NCBI RefSeq assembly: GCF_000009985.1
Contig: NC_007626.1
Span: 496,001-560,000, forward strand
Source of the DNA: Paramagnetospirillum magneticum AMB-1
GTDB taxonomy: Bacteria; Pseudomonadota; Alphaproteobacteria; Rhodospirillales; Magnetospirillaceae
DNA: 64,000 bases
Direction of reading: 5' to 3'
Shown here: piece by piece, positions 6,910 through 15,829 of the stretch
Layout: each line of letters starts with the position of its first letter
Numbering within the stretch: the stretch's first letter is position 1
The notes under the pieces: model-generated
What the model saw: only the letters and a program-made list of their open reading frames with translations
Told to the model about the DNA's origin: nothing
The model's database searches: none
Position numbers and translations under genes: made by a program

Positions 6910-7128
6910 ATGAACGCGCTGTCCTTCATCGAGCAGCTGCTCACCCTGATCCCGCTGGCGGTGTCCGTCGGCGAAAACGTCGCCGACCTGGTCGACCGGG
7001 GCAAGGCGGTCATCGCCACCGCCGACGACCCCACCGCCGACGACTGGGCCTTCCTGCACCAGTTGGAGGCCAAGCTGGCCGCGCAGATCGACACCGCCGC
7101 CGCGGCCACCGTCTCGGGCCATGGCTGA
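6910..7128 (+). CDS. Small phage protein of unknown function
   Basis: A 72-residue protein beginning MNALSFIEQLLTLIPLAVSVGENVADLVDRG, an amphipathic to hydrophobic helix followed by an acidic middle and an Ala-rich end. Its start is 8 bp after the lipoprotein stop and its end overlaps the next gene by 8 bp, so it is part of the same tightly packed operon. I do not recognise the family. Confidence 0.55.
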   Translation: MNALSFIEQLLTLIPLAVSVGENVADLVDRGKAVIATADDPTADDWAFLHQLEAKLAAQIDTAAAATVSGHG

Positions 7129-7345
7129 TCTCGCCGACCTGGCCAAGGAACGCGAGGAAGCGAACCGGGAGGCGGCTCTGGCCGCCTTCCGGGCGCGCGC
7201 CCGGCCCACGGGCGAAAGTGCCTATTTCTGCCGTTCCTGCGGCGAACGCATCCCCGACGAGCGCCGCGCTGCGGTCCCGGGGACCAACCATTGCACGTTC
7301 TGCGCCCAGCAGATCACCGCGGCTTCGCCGCATTCCATTCGATAG
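7121..7345 (+). CDS. DksA/TraR-family zinc-finger protein
   Basis: A 74-residue protein with an N-terminal coiled helix (LAKEREEANREAALAAFRARA) and the zinc finger FCRSCGERIPDERRAAVPGTNHCTFC. The CxxC-x17-CxxC spacing is that of the short phage TraR/DksA-like proteins, which bind RNA polymerase through the secondary channel. Mu-like phages carry one in this part of the middle/late operon. The acidic tip of full-length DksA is missing because the coiled coil is short. Confidence 0.8.
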   Translation: MADLADLAKEREEANREAALAAFRARARPTGESAYFCRSCGERIPDERRAAVPGTNHCTFCAQQITAASPHSIR

Positions 7346-7372
7346 GCGCTGGACGCGCCGGGGGAACGATAG

Positions 7373-7768
7373 ATGCATTTGCCGGAATGGACCGACATCG
7401 GGTTGAAGGTCGCCGAAATCGTCGGCGCGTTGCTGGGAACCATCGGCGGCGTGCTGATCTGGATGGTCCGACACACCCTGGTGAGTCAGGACGATCTTCG
7501 CGCCCGCTTCGAGGAGCACGACGAGGACCACAAGGAACTGGACAAGCGCCTGGTGGACGGCGAGCGCCAGTTCGCCGCCATCCTGGCCGACCTGGAGCAC
7601 CTGCCCGACCACGAGGACATTGCCGATCTCAAGGACCGTATCGGCGCGGTGGAAGGGTCGGTCAAGGCCCTGGGCGCCACCATCGACGGCCTGAAGGAGG
7701 TTCTGGAACGTGTCGAGCGTCCGTTGAACATCCTGGTCGAGCACCACATGAACGGAGGCCGCAAGTGA
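7373..7768 (+). CDS. DUF2730-like phage protein (Mu gp25 type)
   Basis: A 131-residue protein with one N-terminal TM (VAEIVGALLGTIGGVLIWMV) and a long coiled coil (ARFEEHDEDHKELDKRLVDG to VEGSVKALGATIDGLKEVLERVERPL). This layout is that of DUF2730 proteins, which in Mu-like phages lie just before the gp26, gp27 and gp28 genes, as here. Function is unknown. The stop overlaps the next GTG. Confidence 0.7.
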   Translation: MHLPEWTDIGLKVAEIVGALLGTIGGVLIWMVRHTLVSQDDLRARFEEHDEDHKELDKRLVDGERQFAAILADLEHLPDHEDIADLKDRIGAVEGSVKALGATIDGLKEVLERVERPLNILVEHHMNGGRK

Positions 7769-8091
7769 CCGCCGGCGACGATATCCGCGCCGATCTGATC
7801 GGCTCGCGCCGCACCTTCATCCTGCGCCTGCTGGTGGAGGCCGACGGCTACGTCAACGAAAGCATCCTGGTGAAGCACGCGCTGAAGGCCAATCCCACGG
7901 CCTCGCGCGAGGACATTCAGTCCGACATTACGCATCTGATTTCCGTCGGCTGTGTGTCCGAGGAATGGATCGAGACCCCCGACGGGACCAAGGCCATCCG
8001 CAACATCTCCATCACCTCTCGCGGCGAGGATGCTGCCCACGGCCGTCTGGCGGTCCCCGGTGTGTGGCGCTCCCGCTGGCAGCGGGGGTAA
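7765..8091 (+). CDS. VpaChn25_0724-type phage protein (Mu gp26 position)
   Basis: A 108-residue protein from GTG 7765. It reads as a small winged-helix-like fold (RRTFILRLLVEADGYVNESILVKHAL, then DIQSDITHLISVGCVSEEWIE), matching the short phage proteins found between the DUF2730 and DUF3486 genes in Mu-like prophages. No enzyme motif is present. A DNA-binding role in packaging is plausible but not shown. Confidence 0.65.
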   Translation: MTAGDDIRADLIGSRRTFILRLLVEADGYVNESILVKHALKANPTASREDIQSDITHLISVGCVSEEWIETPDGTKAIRNISITSRGEDAAHGRLAVPGVWRSRWQRG

Positions 8092-8094
8092 GCC

Positions 8095-8712
8095 ATGCCG
8101 CTGCCCAGCAAGGCCGACCGGCTCCCACCCCCCCTCCGCGAGGCGCTGGCGAACCTGTGGTTTGAGCAGAAGTACAGCCTCGACCAGATCCTGGCGCACC
8201 TCAACGCCCTGGCCCGTGGCGAGCGGTCCATGCTGCCTCCCGAACTGGCCGCCGCCCCGGCGATCCCGCCCGAGGCGGTCCCCGGCCGATCCGGCCTTCA
8301 TGCCCATCTCAAGGGCGTTTCAAAAGCGGCTGAGAAGGTCCGCCGCAGCCGGATGGCGGCCGAGGTGCTGGCCAGGGAGTTCGGCGACGCCAGCGACGAC
8401 AAGGTGGCACAGGCCAACTTCACCATGCTCCATACGGCGGTCAATGACATCTTCATGGCTGCTGCCGAGGCCGAGGGCGACGAGGACGGGCCGCCGGTCA
8501 CCATCGACCCGAAGTCGGCGATGATGTTGGCCATCACGCTGGAGAAGACAGAGGGAGCCAAGAAGAAGCACGCGGATCTGCGCGCCCAGATCCGCAAGGA
8601 AGCCGCCGCCGCCGCTGTGGCCGCAGCCGACAAGGCCCTGGGCGAGGTTCCCGACCGCGCGGCGGTGCTCAAGCGCATCCGCGAGGAAGTGTACGGGATC
8701 GTCGGCGAATGA
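8095..8712 (+). CDS. DUF3486 protein (Mu gp27-like, small terminase subunit)
   Basis: A 205-residue, mostly helical protein starting MPLPSKADRLPPPLREALANLW, followed by FEQKYSLDQILAHLNAL, a helix-turn-helix-like segment. Members of this family are encoded just before the Mu gp28 large terminase and are thought to act as the small, DNA-recognising terminase subunit. The stop overlaps the start of the truncated large terminase gene by four bases. The gene looks full length. Confidence 0.75.
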   Translation: MPLPSKADRLPPPLREALANLWFEQKYSLDQILAHLNALARGERSMLPPELAAAPAIPPEAVPGRSGLHAHLKGVSKAAEKVRRSRMAAEVLAREFGDASDDKVAQANFTMLHTAVNDIFMAAAEAEGDEDGPPVTIDPKSAMMLAITLEKTEGAKKKHADLRAQIRKEAAAAAVAAADKALGEVPDRAAVLKRIREEVYGIVGE

Positions 8713-9185
8713 TGGCGGCTGTCCCCCTTCACCTGTACCAGCGGGATTGGTTTCTGGACCGCTCCCGCTTCAAGATCGGCATGTTCGCCCGCCAGACCGG
8801 CAAGACGTTCACCACCACCCTGGAGATCGTCGACGACTGCTTCGAGGCGTGGGCGCAGGGCCAGCGGGCGCGCTGGGTCATCCTGTCGCGCGGCGAGCGC
8901 CAGGCCAAAGAGGCCATGGATGCCGGCATCAAGCTCCACGCCCAGGCATACCAGATGGGTATCGAGAGCGAGGTCACCTACGACTGGCGGCCCGAGGACA
9001 ACCCGGATGTTTCCTACACCCCCGGCAAGCTGACCTTCGCAGCCGCGCCCGCCGCCGGCGCCGCCATCGAGGCCGACTTCTCCTACTACTTCCCGTGCTT
9101 TTTCGAGGAGGACACGCTCGACTTCGCCAAGTTCATGCACGCCTGTTACCGCGCCGACAAGGTCGCCTTCCTGTCGGAGAAATAG
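8709..9185 (+). CDS. Chimeric ORF: N-terminus of large terminase joined to C-terminus of DUF2460 tail protein
   Basis: A 158-residue ORF made of two unrelated pieces. Residues 1 to about 95 (YQRDWFLDRSRFKIG, ARQTGKTFTTT, RWVILSRGERQAKEAMDAG) are the start of a Mu gp28-type large terminase, with the Walker-A-like RQTGKT. Residues from about 103 (GKLTFAAAPAAGAAIEADF, then DTLDFAKFMH) are the end of a DUF2460/RcGTA gp12-type tail protein. A normal gp28 is over 500 residues, and portal, capsid and tail-tube genes usually lie between these two. The junction near 9000-9020 therefore marks a large in-frame deletion. The chimera lacks the Walker B and nuclease parts and cannot package DNA. Confidence 0.75.
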   Translation: MMAAVPLHLYQRDWFLDRSRFKIGMFARQTGKTFTTTLEIVDDCFEAWAQGQRARWVILSRGERQAKEAMDAGIKLHAQAYQMGIESEVTYDWRPEDNPDVSYTPGKLTFAAAPAAGAAIEADFSYYFPCFFEEDTLDFAKFMHACYRADKVAFLSEK

Positions 9186-9187
9186 CC

Positions 9188-10078
9188 ATGCAGCCCCACA
9201 CTCCAGAACTGAAGGCGCTGCTGGCCACCCGCCGGTTCTTCCGCGCCGACCTCTACGTGATCTTTCTGCCCGACGGCACCACGCTGCGCTACAGCGGCGC
9301 CGACTGCGACATCTTCGCCGAGGGCGGGGTCTGGCCATGCGGCGGCGCCGTCGGCCCCTATTTCGGCCGCACCGGCAACCGGCCCAAGATCCACCAGAAG
9401 CTGGGCACCGACGTGGACAACATGGTGGTCGACGTGCTGCCCGGCCGCGCCACCATCCTGGGCGTTCCCTTCCTGACCGCCGTCCAGCAGGGCCTGTTCG
9501 ATGGCGCCTGGCTGGAATACCGCAAGGCGTACATGCCGACGGTGGCCGATGCCCGCTATTGGCCGCTGCGCACCACCGGCACCGTGCGCCGATTCCTCGG
9601 CCGCATCGCCGAGGCCGACGCCGGCGGATCGGTGGCCACCTTCACCGTCAACAGCCCCATGGAGCTGCTGCAGAAGCCGCTGCCCCGCAACCTGTACCAG
9701 CCCGGCTGCCAGAACGTGCTGGGCGACCTGGCCTGCGGCAAGGATCTGGCGGCGCTCACCGTTGCCGGAATCGTCCTGCCGGGCTCGACCGCCATGATGC
9801 TGCAGGCCGATCTGGCCGGCGCCGACGGCTGGTTCGACTTGGGCACGGTCACCATGGCCACCGGCGAGATGCTCGGCCAGTCGCGCACGGTGCGCCGCTG
9901 GGAGGACGGCACTCTCAGCCTGGTGACGCCATTTCCGTCGATCCCGGCCACCGGCGACGCCATAGCCGTGATCCCGGGCTGCGACGGCTCGCTGGGGCCT
10001 GCCGGCTGCCCCAAGTTCGCCAACCTCGCCAACTACCGGGGCCACCCGTTCGTGCCCCCGCCCAGCACGGCCAACTGA
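9188..10078 (+). CDS. DUF2163 phage tail protein (RcGTA gp13-like)
   Basis: A 296-residue protein. The N-terminal domain (FFRADLYVIFLPDGTTLRYSG, KLGTDVDNMVVDV) and the C-terminal cysteine motif CQNVLGDLACGKD, then CDGSLGPAGCPKFANLANYRGHPFVPPP, are those of DUF2163/BR0599-type tail hub proteins. Homologues sit between the DUF2460 and NlpC/P60 genes in gene-transfer-agent and lambdoid tail clusters, the order seen here. It should form part of the baseplate hub. ATG 9188 follows the chimera stop closely. Confidence 0.8.
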   Translation: MQPHTPELKALLATRRFFRADLYVIFLPDGTTLRYSGADCDIFAEGGVWPCGGAVGPYFGRTGNRPKIHQKLGTDVDNMVVDVLPGRATILGVPFLTAVQQGLFDGAWLEYRKAYMPTVADARYWPLRTTGTVRRFLGRIAEADAGGSVATFTVNSPMELLQKPLPRNLYQPGCQNVLGDLACGKDLAALTVAGIVLPGSTAMMLQADLAGADGWFDLGTVTMATGEMLGQSRTVRRWEDGTLSLVTPFPSIPATGDAIAVIPGCDGSLGPAGCPKFANLANYRGHPFVPPPSTAN

Positions 10079-10079
10079 C

Positions 10080-10532
10080 ATGGACCACGCAACCGAACGC
10101 GACCAGGTGCAGCGCGAGGCCAAGACCTGGCTGCGCACGCCCTATCATCCCCGCCAGCAGGTCAAGGGCGCCGGCGTCGACTGCGCCATGCTGCCAGCGG
10201 CGGTCTATCACAGCGCCGGCCTGATCCCGAAAATCGCGGTGGAGTACTACCCCCAGGACTGGCATCTGCACCAGGACGAGGAGCGCTACCTCAAGATTGT
10301 CGAGACCTTCGCCACCCGCATGGAGGGGCCGCCCAACCCGGGTGACTTTGCCATCTGGAAGGTCGGCCGCTGCTGGGCGCATGGCGCCATCGTCATGGGC
10401 TGGCCGCGCATCATCCACGCGGTGATGGGCCAGGGCGTGGTGTGGGGCGACGCCCAGGTGGACTGCCTGGGCAAGGATCACCGCCTGGCCGACCTGCCGC
10501 TGCGCTTCTACACGCTGTGGGGCGAGGGCTGA
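10080..10532 (+). CDS. NlpC/P60 phage cell-wall peptidase
   Basis: A 150-residue tail-associated peptidase. The nucleophile motif is GAGVDCAMLPAAVY (Cys at about residue 39) and the histidine motif is WAHGAIV, giving the NlpC/P60 papain-like arrangement. It cleaves peptide cross-links of peptidoglycan during tail penetration (RcGTA gp14 type). Its stop overlaps the next ATG, so the two are coupled. Length is normal for the family. Confidence 0.85.
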   Translation: MDHATERDQVQREAKTWLRTPYHPRQQVKGAGVDCAMLPAAVYHSAGLIPKIAVEYYPQDWHLHQDEERYLKIVETFATRMEGPPNPGDFAIWKVGRCWAHGAIVMGWPRIIHAVMGQGVVWGDAQVDCLGKDHRLADLPLRFYTLWGEG

Positions 10533-13500
10533 TGGCTGGCATCTTCTCCTCTCCCAAGTCGCGCACGCCCCAGGCCCAGCAGCCCACGGCCGCCGCCGGC
10601 GTCCAGATCCAGACCTCGGCCTACGGCAAGGCGGTCGCCCTGGTGTTCGGCACCACCAAGGTGGCGCCGAATCTGGTCTGGTACGGTGACTTCCAGTCCA
10701 TCGCCCATTCCTCGGGCGGTGGCGGTGGTGGCGGTGGCGGCGGCAAGGGCGGCGGCGGCGGCGACAGCGGCGGCGGCAGCACCACCTACACCTACAAGGC
10801 CGCCTTCGCCTTCGGCCTGTGCGAGGGGCCGATCAAGGGCGTGGGGCGCGCCTGGGCGGCCAAGACCGAGACCACGCCGGCGGCGCTGAACCTCTCGGTG
10901 TTCACCGGCGCCTATCCCCAGCTGCCCTGGACCTATCTGGAGAGCCACCACGGCGAGGCGGTCGAGCGTCATACGGTTCCGACCCATGCGCCCTACACCG
11001 TCACGGTCAACTACCCGGCGCCGCCGTTCACCGATTCCGGCGTGGTTGACGAGATCGACGGGCGCACCTTCACCGCCACCGCCGTCGCCCCGGGTGTGGG
11101 GCAGTACTCGGTGGCCAACGGCACCTACACCTTCTCGGCCGCCGACGCCGGCATCGAGCTGCGCTTCACCTACACCTCGGGCAACCAGCAGCCGGCCAAC
11201 CAGGCGCTGGGCTATAACGGCCTGGCCTACGTCGCCAGCCCCGACTACGACCTGGGCGACAGCCCGAACCTGCCCAACCACAATTTCGAGGTCCAGGGCA
11301 TCTACTCGGATTCGGTGGACGGCGCCGAGGACGCCGACGCCTCCCTGGTGGTGCGCGGCCTGCTCACCGACCGCCATTGGGGCCTGGGCAATCTGATGCC
11401 GGCCGACCTGGTGGGCGACCAGGCGCTCTACCGCGACTACGTGCTGGCCTCGGGCCTGCTGATCTCGCCCGCCTACAGCGAGCAGCAGACGGCGGCCCAG
11501 ATGATCGAGGACATCGGCACCTACACCAACGCCGACGTGGCCTGGACCGGCACCTTCAACATGCTGCCGCGCTGCCATGAGGTGGTGACCGGAAACGGCG
11601 TCACCTACACCCCGCCCGAAACGGTGTTCGACCTGGGCGACGACGACTGGATGGACAGCAGCGACGCCATCACCGCCTCGGGCACCAACATGACCGACCC
11701 GGTGGTGCTGGTGCGCGCCCGCCCGGCCGACGCCATCAACCAGGTCACCCTGGAGTATCTGAACCGCGCCAACCAGTATTCGCCCGAGCCGGTCACCGCC
11801 CGCGACGTGGCCGCCATCCGCGCCTATGGCCTCAACCAGGACAAGACCCGCCAAGCCCATCTGTTCACCACCGGCACGGTGGCGCGGTTGTCGGCCCAGC
11901 TGCTGCTGCAGCGCCAGGCCGCCCGCAATAAGTGGCAGGGCACCGTGGGCGAGGAGCATGTGCTGCTCGATGTCGGCGACACCGGCTTCATCTCCAATGC
12001 CCGCCTGCGCCTCAATCGCCAGCTGGTCCGCATCGAGGAGATCACCGACAACGACGACGGCTCGCGCGCCATGGTGTTCGAGGAGATCCTCTCGGGCGCC
12101 GGCGTCGCCGCCGCCCACACCTTCGCCGAGGCCCTGGGCAGCGCCCCTAGCTACAACGTCGATCCGGGCGATTGCGTCACCCCCATCTTCTTCGACGCTC
12201 CCACCGAGCTGACCGGCGGTCTGGAGGTATGGATGGCTACCGCCGGCGGCGACCAGTGGGCCGGCGCCCAGGTGTGGATCTCCAGCAACGACGAGTCCTA
12301 CGCCCGCGCCGGCACGGTCACCGGCGACGCCCGCATGGGCGCGCTCAGCGCCCCGCTGGACGCCGGCGCCGACCCCGACAACGACCACACCCTGTCGGTG
12401 GACCTGGCCAAGAGTGGTGGCCAGCTGGGCTCTGGCACCCGTGAGGACGCCGACGCGCTCAATACGCTGTGCTGGGTCGATGGCGAGTTGGTCGCCTATC
12501 AGACCGCCACGCTGACCGGCGTTGACCGCTACGACCTGACCTATCTGCGGCGTGGCGCCTTCGGAACCACCGTGGCCGACCATGCCGCCGACAGCCGCTT
12601 CGTCCGCGTCGACCGCTCGCTGTTCCGCTACAGCTACACCAAGGACCAGATCGGCAAGCCGGTCCACGTCAAGCTGCTGTCCTACAACCTGTTCGGCGGC
12701 GGCGTGCAGACCATCTCGCAGGTTTCCGCCCACACCTACGTCATCCAGGGGCCGCCGCTGCCGCCGGCGGTCACCGGCTTCGGCGCCCAGCAGCAGGGCA
12801 ATGTGGTGACCTTCCATTGGTCGCCGCTGAACAACTATGCCGTGGACATCGCCTACGGCCCCAAAGGCTGCACCGATGGCGTCACCGTCGACCAGGCGTG
12901 GGCGGCCATGAGCATGCTGACCGAATCGGCGCGCGGCACCGAGATGACCAACGCCAGCGTGCCGCCGGGCAACTGGACCTTCGCCATCCGCGCCCGCAAC
13001 ACCTTCTCGGACCAGCTGTCGCCCACGCTGGCCACCGTCGACCTGGTCGTCACCAATGCCCAGATCGTGCTGGACGGCACCGGCGCCAATTTGGGGCCGG
13101 ATTGGCTGGGCGGCGACCTCCAGGGCCTGGTGCGCCACTGGACCGGCAAGCTGGTGCCCCAGTCGCGTGGTGTGGCGGTGGACGACGGCGATACCACCTG
13201 GGAGTTCTGCCCGAACCCGGTGGCCGCGCCGGTCTGGACCGGCCCCGCCATCGACACCGGCACCATCGACGACATCCGCATCTGGGCGACCGTGTCCACC
13301 AGCCTCGGCCCCGGCAACCAAGGCAACGTCTCCACCACCTTCGCCATGGACTGGAGCACCACCGGGGCCGACTGGAACGGCACCTATCAGCCGTGGACGG
13401 TGGGCAGCGTCCATGCCCGCTACATCCGCCCCCAGCTGCGCCTCGACACCTCGCTCGGCGGCTGCCTGGTCACCGGCTTCGTGCCGGTGGCCGACGTGCC

Positions 13501-13726
13501 GCTGAAGAGTGAAACCATCACCGCCACCGTTCCCGCCGGCGGCGGGTGGGTGGCGTTCTCCAAGCCCTACCACGCCCCACCGGCCGTCAATCCCGGCGCC
13601 GCCGGCGCGGGGCTGACCAGCGCATCCGCCGTCGATGTCACCGCCTACGGCTGCACCGTGCATGCCTGGAGCGGCGCCAACGACGTGGGCGGCCCCGTCG
13701 TTCTCACCATCGGACCAAGCCCATGA
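10532..13726 (+). CDS. Phage tail-tip protein (RcGTA gp15 / J-like)
   Basis: A 1064-residue protein. It begins like host-specificity/tail-tip proteins (GVQIQTSAYGKAVALVFGTTKVAPNLVWYGDF), has a Gly-rich linker near residues 62-84 (runs of GGGGG around K and D), and continues with KAAFAFGLCEGPIKGVGRAWA. The middle holds putative-tail-domain motifs (LYRDYVLASGLLISPAY, LEYLNRANQYSPEPVTARD) and fibronectin-III-like beta-rich segments, and the C-terminus is F5/8-type or fibre-like. It forms the tail tip that contacts the cell. It is the longest gene in the phage part and is intact. Confidence 0.82.
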   Translation: MAGIFSSPKSRTPQAQQPTAAAGVQIQTSAYGKAVALVFGTTKVAPNLVWYGDFQSIAHSSGGGGGGGGGGKGGGGGDSGGGSTTYTYKAAFAFGLCEGPIKGVGRAWAAKTETTPAALNLSVFTGAYPQLPWTYLESHHGEAVERHTVPTHAPYTVTVNYPAPPFTDSGVVDEIDGRTFTATAVAPGVGQYSVANGTYTFSAADAGIELRFTYTSGNQQPANQALGYNGLAYVASPDYDLGDSPNLPNHNFEVQGIYSDSVDGAEDADASLVVRGLLTDRHWGLGNLMPADLVGDQALYRDYVLASGLLISPAYSEQQTAAQMIEDIGTYTNADVAWTGTFNMLPRCHEVVTGNGVTYTPPETVFDLGDDDWMDSSDAITASGTNMTDPVVLVRARPADAINQVTLEYLNRANQYSPEPVTARDVAAIRAYGLNQDKTRQAHLFTTGTVARLSAQLLLQRQAARNKWQGTVGEEHVLLDVGDTGFISNARLRLNRQLVRIEEITDNDDGSRAMVFEEILSGAGVAAAHTFAEALGSAPSYNVDPGDCVTPIFFDAPTELTGGLEVWMATAGGDQWAGAQVWISSNDESYARAGTVTGDARMGALSAPLDAGADPDNDHTLSVDLAKSGGQLGSGTREDADALNTLCWVDGELVAYQTATLTGVDRYDLTYLRRGAFGTTVADHAADSRFVRVDRSLFRYSYTKDQIGKPVHVKLLSYNLFGGGVQTISQVSAHTYVIQGPPLPPAVTGFGAQQQGNVVTFHWSPLNNYAVDIAYGPKGCTDGVTVDQAWAAMSMLTESARGTEMTNASVPPGNWTFAIRARNTFSDQLSPTLATVDLVVTNAQIVLDGTGANLGPDWLGGDLQGLVRHWTGKLVPQSRGVAVDDGDTTWEFCPNPVAAPVWTGPAIDTGTIDDIRIWATVSTSLGPGNQGNVSTTFAMDWSTTGADWNGTYQPWTVGSVHARYIRPQLRLDTSLGGCLVTGFVPVADVPLKSETITATVPAGGGWVAFSKPYHAPPAVNPGAAGAGLTSASAVDVTAYGCTVHAWSGANDVGGPVVLTIGPSP

Positions 13727-14328
13727 CCGCCACCTTCGTTCAGCCCGACAGCACCGCCCAGGACTCGACCACCTACAAGGCCAACATCGACGCGGCCACG
13801 GCGGTGGTGGCGGTCCTCGGCCGCAATTTCGCCCCCCACCAGGCCGAGCCGGCCAACATGACCGTGGTGCTCGACGCCGGCTCGATCCAGGGCAACACCT
13901 CGGTGGTGGCCCATGCTGCCCAGGTCACCCCGGCCTTCATTGCCCCGGTGGCCAACCCGCGCCTCGACCTGGTCGTCGTCGATGCGTCCACCGGCGTGGT
14001 GTCGGTGGTTGCCGGCGCCGAGGCGGCGGCAACCCAGCTGCCGACGGTGCCCTCGGGCAAGATCGCCGTCGCCCAGGTCCACCTGGCCGTGGGCATGGCC
14101 GCCATCGGCAACAGCGACATCACCGACCTGCGCACCCCGTTTCGGGTGCAGCAGGCCGTCCTGGGCGTGGCCGGCTGGTACTACGACGACGCCACCGACG
14201 CCCTGCACTTCACGATGGATTCGGCGGGGTCGATCACCCTGCCGGGCAATCGCGAGGAGTGGACCTTCCTGCCCACCAATGCGTCCTGCGCCCTGGACGC
14301 CAACGGCAACCTGATCCTGACCATCTGA
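13723..14328 (+). CDS. Phage tail-fibre-associated protein
   Basis: A 201-residue protein whose ATG overlaps the tail-tip stop. The N-terminal segment (QDSTTYKANIDAATAVVAVLGRNFAPHQ) and the middle LDLVVVDASTGVVSVVAG and AQVHLAVGMAAIGNSDITDLR resemble short phage proteins that sit between the tail tip and distal fibre and often start a fibre trunk. It is predicted to be beta-rich. No enzyme motif is present. Confidence 0.6.
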   Translation: MTATFVQPDSTAQDSTTYKANIDAATAVVAVLGRNFAPHQAEPANMTVVLDAGSIQGNTSVVAHAAQVTPAFIAPVANPRLDLVVVDASTGVVSVVAGAEAAATQLPTVPSGKIAVAQVHLAVGMAAIGNSDITDLRTPFRVQQAVLGVAGWYYDDATDALHFTMDSAGSITLPGNREEWTFLPTNASCALDANGNLILTI

Positions 14329-14344
14329 GAGGGGAACCCATCCC

Positions 14345-15115
14345 ATGGATATCAATCTTGGCCGCCTCGGCTTCGTCGACAGAGGCAACTACAGCGCCGC
14401 CACGGCCTACGCCGTCCGCGACGTGGTGACCTTCAACGGCAACACCTACCGGTGCATCGTCGCCACCACCGCAGGGCAAAGCCCAACCTCCACGCCGGCA
14501 AGCTGGCTGCTGATGGCCTCGGGGCCGAGCGGCGTGATGACCACCAACGGCGACCTGCTCTACTACAACAACGGCCTTCAACGTCTGGCGGCCGGCAGCA
14601 ATGGCCAGGCGCTGGTGATGACCGGCGGCCTCCCCGCCTGGGGTACCGGATCGCCCATTATTCAGGTGGTGAAGATGCGCGACACTACCCGGCGCACCGG
14701 CCTCGGCAGCGACAATACCGTGGTCTGCTCGGGCGTCGCCCTGTTCAACAAGCAGCAGGCGGCATCCAAGGTGTGGTTGAGCGGGATCGTGATGGGACAG
14801 GGGCCGGCCGGTAACAACGTTACGGTCCCGGTGTTGACGTTGACCGACAGCGCCAATGCGACCTTCGACATCATCGGGCGCTACGGATTCGAGGGGAGCG
14901 GTGGCTACGCCCAGCCGATCCATTTCAACGACCCCGGCATTACTGGTTTGGCGGCGGGAGCCGTTACCTGGGCGCTGAGGCAGACCTCCTACAGCAATGC
15001 TTCCAACGTGGCGATCAGCATCATGAACCCGGACAACAATGACGACGCTCGTTGGTATCCGCATGGGAACGCCAGGGAAAGCCACACCACCTTCACCGTC
15101 ATCGAGCACAACTGA
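14345..15115 (+). CDS. Phage tail-fibre protein with carbohydrate-binding-like N-terminus
   Basis: A 256-residue protein. The N-terminal GNYSAATAYAVRDVVTFNGNTYRCIVA is the ChiC/CBM5-12-like module common at the start of phage fibres, followed by TTNGDLLYYNNGLQRLA, a fibre-trunk repeat motif. The C-terminal about 140 residues are beta-rich and are the likely receptor-binding part. It is the most distal fibre in the cluster and is not itself a DGR target, as no copy of the variable repeat is present. Confidence 0.65.
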   Translation: MDINLGRLGFVDRGNYSAATAYAVRDVVTFNGNTYRCIVATTAGQSPTSTPASWLLMASGPSGVMTTNGDLLYYNNGLQRLAAGSNGQALVMTGGLPAWGTGSPIIQVVKMRDTTRRTGLGSDNTVVCSGVALFNKQQAASKVWLSGIVMGQGPAGNNVTVPVLTLTDSANATFDIIGRYGFEGSGGYAQPIHFNDPGITGLAAGAVTWALRQTSYSNASNVAISIMNPDNNDDARWYPHGNARESHTTFTVIEHN

Positions 15116-15123
15116 GGCCAGCC

Positions 15124-15480
15124 ATGACCGCCAAGACCGACATCATCTTCGTGATCGCCCACGAATACGCCACCCAGGTCGCCTCGGGCGATGTGCGGGC
15201 CGTGCTCGAAGGCGACCCCGACAACTACGACGGCCTGCAATGGATCAGTGAGACGGTCGAGAAGCCGACCATGGCCGTGCTGACCGACCTGTGGACCACC
15301 AAGTACCAGGGCCTCGCTGCCTTGGCGCAGGTCCAAGCCGCGCGCCGTCCCGAATACCCGTCTCTGGCCGACTTCGCCGATGCCTATTACTGGGCGGAGA
15401 AGGGCGACCCCACCAAGATGGCCGCCTATGTAGCTAAGATCGACGCGGTGAAGGCCAAGTACCCCAAGCCGGCCGCCTGA
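15124..15480 (+). CDS. Phage protein, possible tail-fibre assembly factor
   Basis: A 118-residue acidic protein directly after the fibre gene. Conserved-looking parts are VIAHEYATQVASGDVRAVLEGD and RPEYPSLADFADAYYWAEKGDPTKMAAYVAKIDAVKAKYP. The last part resembles the Trp-containing C-terminal region of short phage proteins following fibre genes (XkdW/assembly-chaperone-like). No catalytic motif is present. Confidence 0.55.
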   Translation: MTAKTDIIFVIAHEYATQVASGDVRAVLEGDPDNYDGLQWISETVEKPTMAVLTDLWTTKYQGLAALAQVQAARRPEYPSLADFADAYYWAEKGDPTKMAAYVAKIDAVKAKYPKPAA

Positions 15481-15661
15481 CCGATGATGGCCCTGGTCAA
15501 CAATTCCAGGGATGTTTTCCCCGCCGGTATTGGCCGGCGGGGGGCTGGGCGTTGCAGCGCCCGAAGCCGCGAGTTTACGCCTCGCATGACCAGACCCGGC
15601 CGGTTTTCCGGTCATCCCCGCACCCGTGCACCGGGCGGGGCGAGTATGGGCATGCAGATCC

Positions 15662-15829
15662 ATGGAGTCCATTCGCTGTGGCACCTGCCAGCGCAAGCTG
15701 GCCGAGGCCGACATCAAGGAGGGGAAGCTCTCCATCCGCTGCCCGCGCTGCGGCGCCGGCAATACCATCGAGAGGGCCAAGAGCCCCGAACCCGAGCCCC
15801 CTGGAGGGCCGCTGGACGAAGGCTCATGA
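15662..15829 (+). CDS. com: Com-like zinc-finger translational regulator
   Basis: A 55-residue protein with CGTCQRKLAEADIKEGKLSIRCPRCGAGNTI, the CxxC...CPRCG zinc finger of the Mu Com family. In Mu, Com binds the mom mRNA and opens its translation start, and mom follows com. Here the following gene is a D12-class DNA adenine methylase instead, and its ATG (15826) overlaps the com stop by four bases. By position this protein probably controls translation of the methylase. Confidence 0.8.
   Translation: MESIRCGTCQRKLAEADIKEGKLSIRCPRCGAGNTIERAKSPEPEPPGGPLDEGS

Noticed and set aside
10508..13663. A 1051-residue open frame antisense to the tail-tip gene
   Set aside because: High-GC codon bias leaves the antisense frame open; it is Gly/Val/His-rich low-complexity sequence, and the plus-strand gene has recognisable domains.
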